From an uncultured Prevotella sp. (GTDB lineage: Bacteria; Bacteroidota; Bacteroidia; Bacteroidales; Bacteroidaceae), in contig CAMVOS010000001.1 in NCBI GenBank assembly GCA_947169185.1, positions 1 through 64,000 on the forward strand: DNA of 64,000 nucleotides, in the 5' to 3' direction. The notes under the pieces are model-generated. The model was not told the origin of the DNA. It saw only the letters and a program-made list of their open reading frames with translations, and ran no database searches. Shown here in pieces: positions 14,974 through 23,383 of this stretch (positions within the stretch are counted from its first letter, which is position 1; every line of letters starts with the position of its first letter). The position numbers were made by a program, and so were the translations under genes.

Positions 14974-16434
14974 ATGAACGAAATTCAGAATTTGAATCCA
15001 CAGTGCATCTGGAAGAACTTCTTTGCACTCACACAGGTGCCCCGGCCCAGTGGTCACCTCGAGAAAATTCAGCAGTTCCTGCTCGACTTCGGTAAGCAGG
15101 CAGGTGTTGAGGCCTTTAAGGATCCCGCTGGCAACATCGTGTTCCGCAAGGCGGCTACGCCAGGTATGGAGAACAAGAAAGGTATCATCCTGCAGGCCCA
15201 CATGGATATGGTGCCGCAGAAGACGCCCGAGTCGACACACAACTTCGAGACCGACCCTATTGAGCCGTGGATAGACGGTGAGTGGGTGAAGGCTAAAGGT
15301 ACGACACTAGGTGCTGATAATGGTCTTGGCGTTGCTGCCATCATGGCTATCATGGAGGACAAGACGCTGAAGCACGGACCCATCGACGCCCTGATTACGC
15401 GCGACGAGGAGACGGGTATGTATGGTGCTAATGAACTGCCCGAGGGTGAGTTGCAGGGTGATATCCTGCTGAACCTCGACTCCGAGCATTGGGGCAAGTT
15501 CGTCATTGGCTCTGCTGGTGGCATCGACGTCACCGCAACCTTAGACTATCAGGAAGTGGACACCGACGCTGAGGATGCTGCTGTCAAGGTGACGGTGAAG
15601 AACCTGCGTGGCGGACATAGCGGACTGGAGATCAACGAAGGTCGTGGTAATGCCAATAAGCTCTTGGTGCAGATTGTCCGTGAGGCTATCGCTGAGACTG
15701 AGGCCCGTCTGGCCAGCTGGAATGGCGGCAACATGCGTAACGCTATTCCTTTTAAGGCTGAAGCCGTGCTGACGTTGCCCAAAGAGAACATCGCTGCCCT
15801 GAAGGAGATAGCTGCTGATTGGCAGGAGACATTCAACGACGAGTTCAAGCTCATCGAGCCACAAGGCATCGAGGTTATCGTTGAGGATGTGGAAACGCCA
15901 AAGAAAGAGGTGCCCGTCGAGATTCAGGATAATTTGGTGGATGCCATCTTTGCTTGTCATGATGGTGTCATCCGTTTTATTCCCGCTTATCCTAGCGTCG
16001 TTGAGACCTCGTCGAACCTCGCTATCATCAACATCGGTGAGGGTAAGGCTAGTATCAAGATTCTGGCCCGTTCGAGTCGTGAGGATATGAAGGACTATGT
16101 GGTGACGATGCTCGAGAGCTGCTTCTCTATGGCAGGCATGAAGGTAGAGACTGCTGGCTCGTATGGTGGCTGGGACCCCAACCCCGACAGCGAGATTCTG
16201 CACCTTTTATTAAAGGAGTATAAGGAGCTGTTTGGCAAGGACGGTATCATTCAGGTCGACCATGCTGGTTTGGAGTGTTCTGTCATCTTGGGCAAGTATC
16301 CTTGGCTTGACGTTGTCAGCCTCGGACCTACGATGAAGTCGCCTCACACCACTACCGAGCGTGCGCTCATTGAAACAGTTGCTCCGTTCTGGGAGTTGCT
16401 GAAGAAGACACTGGAAGACGTTCCCGAAAAGTAA
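14974..16434 (+). CDS. pepD: Aminoacyl-histidine dipeptidase PepD (peptidase M20C)
   Basis: A 486-residue zinc dipeptidase, normal length for PepD/beta-alanyl-histidine dipeptidases. Metal ligands appear in AHMDMVPQ (His/Asp near residue 75), GADNGLGVAAIMAI, the catalytic RDEETGMYGAN and LNLDSEHWG, and a late His in SPHTTTERAL. The central dimerisation or lid domain contains RGGHSGLEI. It cleaves Xaa-His and other dipeptides in the cytoplasm. It stands alone: a heptamer array precedes it and a strong intrinsic terminator follows. Confidence 0.93.
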   Translation: MNEIQNLNPQCIWKNFFALTQVPRPSGHLEKIQQFLLDFGKQAGVEAFKDPAGNIVFRKAATPGMENKKGIILQAHMDMVPQKTPESTHNFETDPIEPWIDGEWVKAKGTTLGADNGLGVAAIMAIMEDKTLKHGPIDALITRDEETGMYGANELPEGELQGDILLNLDSEHWGKFVIGSAGGIDVTATLDYQEVDTDAEDAAVKVTVKNLRGGHSGLEINEGRGNANKLLVQIVREAIAETEARLASWNGGNMRNAIPFKAEAVLTLPKENIAALKEIAADWQETFNDEFKLIEPQGIEVIVEDVETPKKEVPVEIQDNLVDAIFACHDGVIRFIPAYPSVVETSSNLAIINIGEGKASIKILARSSREDMKDYVVTMLESCFSMAGMKVETAGSYGGWDPNPDSEILHLLLKEYKELFGKDGIIQVDHAGLECSVILGKYPWLDVVSLGPTMKSPHTTTERALIETVAPFWELLKKTLEDVPEK

Positions 16435-16463
16435 AAAGGTAAAAAAGTAAAAAGGTAAAAAGA
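16432..16463. repeat. GTAAAAAG tandem repeat after pepD
   Basis: About four GTAAAAAG/GTAAAAAA units, here with 8-bp rather than 7-bp period, directly before the pepD terminator. Confidence 0.6.
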
Positions 16464-16499
16464 AAAATCGCGGATTTGTTTGGCAAATCTGCGATTTTT
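16463..16499 (+). terminator. Intrinsic terminator of pepD
   Basis: Arms at 16463-16478 and 16484-16499 pair over 16 positions with one G-U wobble around a 5-nt loop, ending in TTTTT. Confidence 0.85.
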
Positions 16500-16502
16500 G
16501 TT

Positions 16503-16510
16503 TACCTTTG
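16503..16510 (+). promoter_or_regulatory. -7 promoter box of the corA leader transcript
   Basis: TACCTTTG lies just behind the pepD terminator. The transcript would begin near 16517, about 23 nt before the leader ORF and about 175 nt before corA. Confidence 0.6.
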
Positions 16511-16539
16511 CAACGTCAAACAAATAAATAACAAAAATT

Positions 16540-16575
16540 ATGGACGATTACCCGGCGGAAAATTACAATTTGTAA
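16540..16575 (+). CDS. Putative 11-residue leader peptide upstream of corA
   Basis: ATG to TAA encodes MDDYPAENYNL. The AT-rich stretch before the ATG looks like a normal Bacteroidota translation start. The peptide begins with two aspartates, has a proline at position 5 and a glutamate at 7. Acidic and proline-rich N-termini are known to destabilise ribosomes at low magnesium, as in the Salmonella mgtL leader. The stop codon lies 7 nt before a stem (16582-16608) that competes with a second stem covering the corA ribosome site. Translation is not proven, and an ORF this short can occur by chance. Confidence 0.4.
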   Translation: MDDYPAENYNL

Positions 16576-16581
16576 TGGCGG

Positions 16582-16691
16582 GGGATAGCGAGCAGAGTTG
16601 CTAATCCCTTTGCCGCTAAAATGTTTTGCTAAAAGAGAGTCCTCTGTGTAACTCTGTGACTCTGTGTGAGAACAATAAAAAAGGATTAGCA
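16582..16691 (+). promoter_or_regulatory. corA leader with mutually exclusive stems
   Basis: Stem A: GGGATAGC (16583-16590) pairs with GCTAATCCC (16600-16608), with one bulged base. Stem B: TGCTAATCC (16599-16607) pairs perfectly with GGATTAGCA (16683-16691), which contains the AGGA ribosome-site region and ends 2 nt before the corA ATG. The two stems share the same strand and cannot coexist. A CTCTGTG-type dispersed repeat (16641-16672) lies between them. Confidence 0.5.
16641..16672. repeat. Dispersed CTCTGTG repeat, copy 1
   Basis: Three CTCTGTG cores ending in TGTGAGAA. The same arrangement recurs near 47070-47100, downstream of the GH3 gene. Confidence 0.6.
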
Positions 16692-16693
16692 CA

Positions 16694-17620
16694 ATGAAGA
16701 CCTATTGGAACACCCAAGGTGGGCTTACGCAGATTAATGAATGGCAGCCCAATAGTTGGATACAGGTAACGTGTCCGACAGAAGAAGATCAGCAGTTGTT
16801 GGAAGAGCAGTTTCATATTCCGGACTACTTCCTTTCAGATATCAGCGATACCGACGAGCGTGCCCGTTACGAGTACGACGACGGATGGATGCTCATTATC
16901 CTTCGTATTCCCTACGTTAAGGAGGTGCGTTCGCGTACACCATATACCACTGTTCCACTTGGTATTATTCATAAGCGCGACGTCACCATCACTGTATGTT
17001 ACTACGAAACGAATATGATGATTGATTTCGTTTCTTTCCAGCAGAAGCGTGGCGAGGGCTTTACAGACCATGTAGACATGATATTCCGTCTGTTCCTCTC
17101 GAGCGCAGTCTGGTATCTGAAACGTCTGAAGCAGATATCGATGCTCGTCGATAAGGCCAAACGCAACCTCGACAAGGAGGTGAACAACGAGAGTCTGATA
17201 GGCCTCTCTCGTCTTCAGGACTCGCTGACATACTTTACAACCTCCATTCGTGGCAACGAGAACCTGTTGCAGAAGCTAAAGTTCAAACTGCAGATTGACG
17301 AATTGGACGCCGACCTGATTGAGGATGTCAACATTGAGATGACGCAGGCACGCGAGACGACCAATATCTATTCGAATATCTTGGAGTCGACAATGGATAC
17401 TTACCAGTCGATTATCAACAACAATATGAATACCATCATGCGTACGCTGACCTCTGTAACCATCATTCTGATGTTGCCAACGCTGGTGGCCTCATTCTTT
17501 GGTATGAACCTTATCAATGGTATGGAGAACAGTCCAGTTGGATTTATCATTGCCATCGTCATTTCTGTGCTTATTTCTGTCCTGTCATTGCTTGTATTCA
17601 AGCATAAACGGCTGATTTAG
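16694..17620 (+). CDS. corA: CorA-family divalent cation transporter
   Basis: A 308-residue inner-membrane protein. A large N-terminal cytoplasmic domain and a long helix region (about 130-240) lead to two C-terminal transmembrane segments. The signature GMN lies at the end of the first (SFFGMNLINGM). The C-terminus is basic (FKHKRLI). CorA channels take up Mg2+ and sometimes Co2+ or Ni2+; some relatives export. Length is normal. The gene has its own promoter and a 175-nt leader with a small acidic ORF and alternative stems reaching its ribosome site, pointing to translational control, possibly by Mg2+. Confidence 0.9.
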   Translation: MKTYWNTQGGLTQINEWQPNSWIQVTCPTEEDQQLLEEQFHIPDYFLSDISDTDERARYEYDDGWMLIILRIPYVKEVRSRTPYTTVPLGIIHKRDVTITVCYYETNMMIDFVSFQQKRGEGFTDHVDMIFRLFLSSAVWYLKRLKQISMLVDKAKRNLDKEVNNESLIGLSRLQDSLTYFTTSIRGNENLLQKLKFKLQIDELDADLIEDVNIEMTQARETTNIYSNILESTMDTYQSIINNNMNTIMRTLTSVTIILMLPTLVASFFGMNLINGMENSPVGFIIAIVISVLISVLSLLVFKHKRLI

Positions 17621-17743
17621 TCACTTTTTTTTAAAAAAATTAGGTCATTTCAGAAAAAATTGCTAATTTTGCCGAATATCATGGCAAAAAGCCTGATAAT
17701 TGTATGAACTAACCCTATCATTCACTAAAACGTTATTAAAACG

Positions 17744-19606
17744 ATGATGGACTCTCAAGACAAGACTCCCATTGAGGAGCAGACCGTAGAAAACGTAGTG
17801 GCAGAACAACCTGTAGCCGAAGAACAGCCTGTGGCTGAGGAGCAACCTGTGGCTGAGGAGCAACCTGTGGCTGAGGAACCAGTTGAGCGTAAGCAATATC
17901 AAAGTAAACAAGAGATATTAGAACGCGCGCGCGAGCTGGCTCATGGTGACGAAGCTCCCCAGAAAGGCGAGGTTGACTACCTAAAGACTTGCTTCTATAA
18001 GTTGCATGTCGCCGAACGTGAAGCACAACTGAAAGCTTATATCGACGGCGGTGGCGATCCTGAGCAGTATCAGATTGTCCCCGATCAGACCGAGGAGGCT
18101 TTCAAGGCTGAGATGGTCGTTGTCCGTGAGAAGCGCCAGCAGTTGTTCCGCCAGCAGGAGCAGGAGAAGCAGGACAACCTGGAGAAGAAACTGGCTATCA
18201 TCGAAAAGATAAAGTCTATGGTGACCTCGCCCGAGGAAGCCAATAAGTCGTATAAGGATTTTAAGGCTTTACAGGAAGAATGGCGCGAGATCAAAAACGT
18301 GCCCGCTGAGCGTGCCAACGAACTGTGGCGCAACTATCAACTGTATGTCGAGCAGTTCTATGACCTGCTGAAACTCAATAGTGAGGCTCGCGAATATGAC
18401 TTCAAGAAGAATTTGGAGTTAAAAACCAAGCTTTGCGAGGCTGCTGAGAAGCTGGCTGACGAGGAAGATGTCATTAGCGCCTTCCATCAGTTACAGAAGC
18501 TGCATCAGGAGTACCGTGAGATTGGTCCTGTCAGTAAGGATTTACGTGAAGAAATCTGGCAGCGCTTCAAGGCAGCTTCTACCGTTATCAATAAGCGTCA
18601 TCAGCAGCATTTCGAGGGCCTGCGTGCCAAGGAGGAAGAGAATTTGGAGCGCAAGACCAAACTCTGCGAGCAGGTTGAGGCTATTGTTGCTGAAGAGAAC
18701 AAGACGGGTGCGGACTGGGAAAAGCATACCAAGCAGATCATTGATTTGCAGACGGAATGGAAAACCATTGGTTTTGCGCCTCAGAAGATGAATGTGAAGA
18801 TTTTCGAGCGTTTCCGCTCTGCCTGTGATGACTTCTTTGGTCGTAAGGCAGAATATTTCAAGGAATTGAAGAATACCTTCAAGGAGAATGCTGAGAAAAA
18901 ACGTGCTCTCGTTGAGAAAGCCAAGGCTTTGCAGGATTCTACCGATTGGAAGTCTACTTCTGACAAACTCATCAATCTGCAGAAAGAGTGGAAGACCATC
19001 GGTATGGTACCCAAGAAGTTGGGCGACCAGCTTTGGGAGGAATTCCTTGGTGCCTGCAACAAGTTCTTTGAAGCCCGTAATGCCGCTGGTGCTGGTCAGC
19101 GCGGCGAAGAATATCAGAATCTTGAGAAGAAGCGCGATGTCATTGCTCGTCTGAAGGCTGCGGCCGAAGAGGCTGGCGAAGGACTTCAGGAACGTGTCCA
19201 GCAGCTGGTCGAAGAGTATCAGGCTATTGGTCATGTGCCTTTCAAGGAGAAGGATAAGCTCTATGAAGAATATCATGCTGTACTCGACAAGCTTTATAAG
19301 GACCTTAACATTAGTGTCGCCAAGCGTCGCTTGTCGAAATTCAAGGACAACCTGAAGCAAGTTGCAGAGCGTGGTGGTAATGCGCTGGACAACGAACGTG
19401 CTCGTCTGATGCGTCAATATGAGCAGCTGAAGAGTGAGGTGCAGACCTATGAGAATAATCTCGGTTTCCTGAATGCTTCCAGTCGTAAGGGTAATTCGCT
19501 GATTGACGAGATGAACCGTAAGGTGCAGAAGTTAAAAGATGAAGTGCAGCTGGTTCGCGACAAGATTAAGACCATCGATGCAGAGAATGCAAAGAAAGAT
19601 GAATAA
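17744..19606 (+). CDS. DUF349 repeat coiled-coil protein
   Basis: A 620-residue, charged, helical cytoplasmic protein. After a 50-residue acidic N-terminus come five DUF349-type units of about 70-80 residues each. They are recognisable by recurring EEWREIKNVP, QEYREIGPVS, TEWKTIGFAP, KEWKTIGMVP and EYQAIGHVP motifs. A C-terminal coiled coil ends in KTIDAENAKKDE. The function of DUF349 proteins is not established. The N-terminus has VAEEQP repeated about four times, encoded by an 18-bp tandem repeat (17806-17880) that can change copy number without frameshift. A promoter-like TAATTTTGCC lies about 70 bp upstream, and a terminator follows the gene. Confidence 0.85.
   Translation: MMDSQDKTPIEEQTVENVVAEQPVAEEQPVAEEQPVAEEQPVAEEPVERKQYQSKQEILERARELAHGDEAPQKGEVDYLKTCFYKLHVAEREAQLKAYIDGGGDPEQYQIVPDQTEEAFKAEMVVVREKRQQLFRQQEQEKQDNLEKKLAIIEKIKSMVTSPEEANKSYKDFKALQEEWREIKNVPAERANELWRNYQLYVEQFYDLLKLNSEAREYDFKKNLELKTKLCEAAEKLADEEDVISAFHQLQKLHQEYREIGPVSKDLREEIWQRFKAASTVINKRHQQHFEGLRAKEEENLERKTKLCEQVEAIVAEENKTGADWEKHTKQIIDLQTEWKTIGFAPQKMNVKIFERFRSACDDFFGRKAEYFKELKNTFKENAEKKRALVEKAKALQDSTDWKSTSDKLINLQKEWKTIGMVPKKLGDQLWEEFLGACNKFFEARNAAGAGQRGEEYQNLEKKRDVIARLKAAAEEAGEGLQERVQQLVEEYQAIGHVPFKEKDKLYEEYHAVLDKLYKDLNISVAKRRLSKFKDNLKQVAERGGNALDNERARLMRQYEQLKSEVQTYENNLGFLNASSRKGNSLIDEMNRKVQKLKDEVQLVRDKIKTIDAENAKKDE
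17806..17880. repeat. 18-bp tandem repeat encoding VAEEQP
   Basis: About four units of GTGGCTGAGGAGCAACCT; the last two full copies are identical and the first ones have diverged. In frame. Confidence 0.85.
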
Positions 19607-19634
19607 TTAGGAGAAGGAACTAATAGGAGGAATA

Positions 19635-19668
19635 GAGAGTCTGACGACAGTCTGGCTCTCTTTTCTTT
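19635..19668 (+). terminator. Terminator after the DUF349 gene
   Basis: GAGAG (19635-19639) pairs with CTCTC (19656-19660), with an inner CTGAC/GTCTGG region, followed by TTTTCTTTTT. Confidence 0.65.
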
Positions 19669-20162
19669 TTGTTGCAATCAGATTTTGTCTTGTAAAAGGG
19701 TGGGGGTTATGTTACAAATAATAAAGTGCTTGTAACAATTCGTAAAATATGTATATAAAATAATGTGTAATTTTGCAGCGTTGTAACAAATAAAAGAATC
19801 TTTGTAGCTTGTTTTTTAAGTTAGGTAATAGGCTATAGTTAAGTAGTTTTGGTATGAATAGCGGGAGGACTGACGTGAGTCACCCCTCTTGCTTTTGAAA
19901 AAAACATCCGTTGTGATGACAGCGCCAGATTACTTGTTTTTAGGGAATTTTTGCCGATTTATTAATGAATCTTATGATATGTTACATAAAGTAAAGTATG
20001 TGAAACATAAGAAAATTGGCGATTCGAATATAATTCGTAATTTTGCACCGAAATTTCTAATTATTATAATATAAACTATTCAATTTTAACTGAAGAATAT
20101 TGTATTCTGACCGACAAATTCAACTAATTATTAAATAAAATTATGTATCAAAATCTGTCAAA
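19661..20162 (+). promoter_or_regulatory. Long regulatory region in front of the xylan utilisation cluster
   Basis: About 500 bp without a convincing gene. Two -7 boxes occur: TAATTTTG at 19768-19775 and 20038-20045. TTGTAACAA occurs at 19730-19738 and 19781-19789, with an inverted GTTACAA at 19711-19717. The first and second copies thus form an inverted pair and the third lies just past the upstream promoter, as expected of an operator for a two-component or AraC-like regulator. A GGACTGACG/CGTGAGTC-like hairpin region lies at 19862-19890. A 110-nt AT-rich leader precedes the first SusC gene. Confidence 0.5.
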
Positions 20163-23100
20163 ATGAAGAATCTAAAGCAATTGACTCGACAGACCATTTC
20201 CGCTATCCTGATGCTGTTTGCGTTCAGCACGATGCTCTATGCGCAGAACGGCGTCACAGTAAAGGGTTCAGTCACAGACAATGCCGCGGAGCCTTTAATT
20301 GGCGCCTCGGTAGTAGTGAAAGGACAAGCTTCCCTGGGTACGGTGACTGATATCGATGGTAACTTTATGTTGAAGGTACCCTCAGAACAGTCAGTGCTGG
20401 TGATTTCCTATGTAGGTATGTCTACGAAAGAAATCAAGGTTGGTAAACAGCGTGAATTCAAAGTATCGCTTGCTGACGACACTCAGTTGGAAGAAGTTGT
20501 AGTAGTAGGTTTCGGCCAGCAAAAGAAAGCCTCTGTGGTGGGTGCTATTACCCAGACCACTGGTGAAGTTCTGGAGCGTGCAGCAGGTATTGGTAGTGTG
20601 GGTGCCGCCCTCACTGGTAATCTTCCTGGTGTTGCCACCATCGCTTCTACAGGTCAGCCTGGTGAAGAAGACCCGCGTATTTACATTCGTGGTGCAGCTG
20701 CATGGAATACAGATGCCCAGCCTCTGATCCTCGTTGATGGTGTTGAACGCGAGATTAAGTCCGTAGATATTTCGTCTGTGGCTACGATTTCCGTTTTGAA
20801 GGACGCCTCTGCTACAGCCGTTTACGGTGTGAAAGGTGCTAATGGTGTTATTCTGATTACCACCAAGCGTGGTGTTGAAGGTAAGGCAAGAATCGATGTT
20901 GGCTTCAACGCTACATTGAAGGCTGTGTCAAAGTTGCCTCGTAAGTACGACTCGTACGATGGCTATATGCTTCGCAATCAGGCCCTTGAACATGAACTTG
21001 CCATTGGTGGTGACGCTTCTTGGGCATACTATCGTCCACAGACCTTTATCAATAACTTCCGTAATCAGGACCATACCGTTGTACAAAACTATGATGCTAA
21101 TCGCAACTACCTCGGCGATTACAGTCAGGCAGAACGTTATCCAAATGTGGACTGGCAGGATGAGATGTTCAAAAAGTTTACCTTTTCTTATAATACTAAC
21201 TTGAATATCTCCGGTGGTACGAAGTTTGTGAAGTATTTCGTTTCATTCGACTTCCAGAATGAAGGTGATATGACCAAAATTTGGGATAACCATCAGGGCT
21301 ATGAGGGTGGTTATGCATACAACCGTTTGAATGTGCGTTCAAATCTGGACTTCCAGATTACGAAGACCACTCAGTTCAAGGTGAACCTCGCTGGTTCTAA
21401 TGCGCAACAGAAGAGTCCTCGTTATTATTATAATAATAATGGTGAGTTCTTCCAACAGCAGAACTGGGCCGGTGCATATGGTATGCCACCCAACGTGTTC
21501 CCTGTACAATTCTCAGATGGTGCATGGGGTTACTACCCACTGGTTTCCAACGTCGCCAACTCTCCGCAAAACGTAGCACTGTCAGGTTATGAGCTGAAGA
21601 CCATCACGCGTGTATTCACTGACTTTGCCCTCGAACAAAAGCTCGATTTCATCACAAAAGGACTTGTTGCTCGTGGTACCATTTCTTGGGATAACCAGTT
21701 CAATGAAGGTAGCCGTGGTATTAGTGCTGAAGGTCACGCTGCCAAGAGAATGTATATGCTTCCTGAGGATGGTGTGCTTCGTCCTGAGAATCAGATTTAT
21801 CCTAAAACTGGTTTCGATTTCTATGAAAAGGTTGACTGGTCTACTGTTGCAGGTAGTGTCAGCTCTACTAATCGTGCTACTGAAATGTCACTCCAGCTCT
21901 TCTGGGGTCGTCAGCTCGGTGACCATAACGTGACTTTGATGGCTAACTGGAAACGCCGTATGTATGCTGGTAATACCGAACTGGAGAATCGTCGTGAGGA
22001 CTGGGTATTCCGTACCACTTATGATTTCAAGGGTAAGTATTTCGCTGAATTCAACGGTGCTTACAACGGTTCACAGAAGTTCTCTCCAGACAATCGCTTT
22101 GCTTTCTTCTGTTCAGGTGCTGCTGGTTGGATGGTTTCTGAAGAGCCATTCATGAAGAAACTGAAAGAGAAGCGCATCATTGATATGTTCAAGATTCGTG
22201 GATCTATCGGTGAGATTGGTGATGATAATGCAGGTGCACGTTGGGCTTACCTGACTCAGTGGTCTGTATTAAATAAGGTTCACATGACGCTTACTGATGG
22301 TGAGAGTCCCTATCAGGGCTATAAGGAAAATATCGTTGCCGCTCCAGATTTGCGTTGGGCAACTGTATTGAAGAAAAACCTCGGTTTCGACTATGCCTTC
22401 CTTGGTGGTATGTTCGCAGGTAGCTTCGACTGGTTCCGCGATGATCGTAAAGACATCTTCGTTTCTGGTGGTAACCGTTCCGTACCTTCTTATTATGGTG
22501 CTTGGACAACACCGGATATCAATAAGGGTGAAATCAAGAACACTGGTTTCGAATTTGAGATTCGCTTCAACAAGGTGTTGAAGAATGGTATGCGTTTCTG
22601 GGCAAATGCCAACTACACGTACGCGCATAACGTTATTAAATTAAAGGATGATCCCGCATTGTTGCCTAATTACCGTAGAGCACAAGGTTATTCTCAAGGC
22701 CAGTACCTTTCATTCATCGACAATGGCTTCATCGGTACTTATGATGAGCTCTATAGTACGCCAAAGCGTGAAATGGACGACAATCAGGTGTTGATTGGTG
22801 ACCACTACATCGTAGACTTTAACGGTGATGGTGTTGTTGACGAAACCTATGACCAGGCTCCTTATGGTTATACCGGTAATCCGGAGCACACCTACAATGC
22901 TACTATTGGCTGGGAGTGGAAAGGCTTCAGCTGCTTCGCTCAGTTTTATGGTGTAACTGGTGTTACCCGTGATGTAGGTCTTACCTCTTTTAATAATAAG
23001 TTGTTAACTGTGTTTGACAATGGTACTTGGTGGAATCCTGTAGAGAATAACGGTGAGGTTGTTGTACCTCGCTTCACGACCCAAGTTTCCTATAATGATG

Positions 23101-23360
23101 GTACACAGTACCTATATGATGGCTCTTATTTCCGTCTGAAGAATGTAGAGGTCGCTTACACCTGGACGAAGGGTTGGATTAAGAAACTTGGTTTCTCAAG
23201 CCTGAAGATTTACCTGAATGGTAACAACCTCTTCCTGATTACCAAGATGCCTGACGACCGTGAGAGTAACGTAACAAGTAGCGGCCTGAATTTTAGTGGT
23301 GGCGGTGGTGCCTACCCAACTGTTAGACGTTATAATTTCGGAATTAAGCTTAACATTTAA
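20163..23360 (+). CDS. xusA: SusC-like TonB-linked outer-membrane xylan oligosaccharide transporter (XusA position)
   Basis: A 1065-residue SusC/RagA protein. Signal peptide to LYAQ (about 28); carboxypeptidase-regulatory-like domain (about 30-115, VKGSVTDNAAEPLIGASVVVKG); TonB box EEVVVVGFGQQ; plug (about 120-235) with DPRIYIRGAAAWN, PLILVDGVERE and GVILITTKRG; then a large barrel ending in NFGIKLNI. It imports oligosaccharides bound by its SusD lid in a TonB-dependent way. The cluster order SusC-SusD-SusC-SusD-lipoprotein-GH10 matches xusA-E/xyn10C of Prevotella bryantii, giving xylan as substrate. The name follows that synteny, not a proven function. Confidence 0.9.
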   Translation: MKNLKQLTRQTISAILMLFAFSTMLYAQNGVTVKGSVTDNAAEPLIGASVVVKGQASLGTVTDIDGNFMLKVPSEQSVLVISYVGMSTKEIKVGKQREFKVSLADDTQLEEVVVVGFGQQKKASVVGAITQTTGEVLERAAGIGSVGAALTGNLPGVATIASTGQPGEEDPRIYIRGAAAWNTDAQPLILVDGVEREIKSVDISSVATISVLKDASATAVYGVKGANGVILITTKRGVEGKARIDVGFNATLKAVSKLPRKYDSYDGYMLRNQALEHELAIGGDASWAYYRPQTFINNFRNQDHTVVQNYDANRNYLGDYSQAERYPNVDWQDEMFKKFTFSYNTNLNISGGTKFVKYFVSFDFQNEGDMTKIWDNHQGYEGGYAYNRLNVRSNLDFQITKTTQFKVNLAGSNAQQKSPRYYYNNNGEFFQQQNWAGAYGMPPNVFPVQFSDGAWGYYPLVSNVANSPQNVALSGYELKTITRVFTDFALEQKLDFITKGLVARGTISWDNQFNEGSRGISAEGHAAKRMYMLPEDGVLRPENQIYPKTGFDFYEKVDWSTVAGSVSSTNRATEMSLQLFWGRQLGDHNVTLMANWKRRMYAGNTELENRREDWVFRTTYDFKGKYFAEFNGAYNGSQKFSPDNRFAFFCSGAAGWMVSEEPFMKKLKEKRIIDMFKIRGSIGEIGDDNAGARWAYLTQWSVLNKVHMTLTDGESPYQGYKENIVAAPDLRWATVLKKNLGFDYAFLGGMFAGSFDWFRDDRKDIFVSGGNRSVPSYYGAWTTPDINKGEIKNTGFEFEIRFNKVLKNGMRFWANANYTYAHNVIKLKDDPALLPNYRRAQGYSQGQYLSFIDNGFIGTYDELYSTPKREMDDNQVLIGDHYIVDFNGDGVVDETYDQAPYGYTGNPEHTYNATIGWEWKGFSCFAQFYGVTGVTRDVGLTSFNNKLLTVFDNGTWWNPVENNGEVVVPRFTTQVSYNDGTQYLYDGSYFRLKNVEVAYTWTKGWIKKLGFSSLKIYLNGNNLFLITKMPDDRESNVTSSGLNFSGGGGAYPTVRRYNFGIKLNI

Positions 23361-23381
23361 CGTTGAACATTGAACATTGAA
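23361..23381. repeat. GAACATT heptamers between the first SusC and SusD genes
   Basis: Two to three TTGAACA units bounded by AACGTT, directly before the SusD start. Confidence 0.55.
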
Positions 23382-23383
23382 AA

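Noticed and set aside
19889..20074. 61-residue ORF in the xus regulatory region
   Set aside because: It spans the second promoter box, has poor start context and no recognisable protein features.
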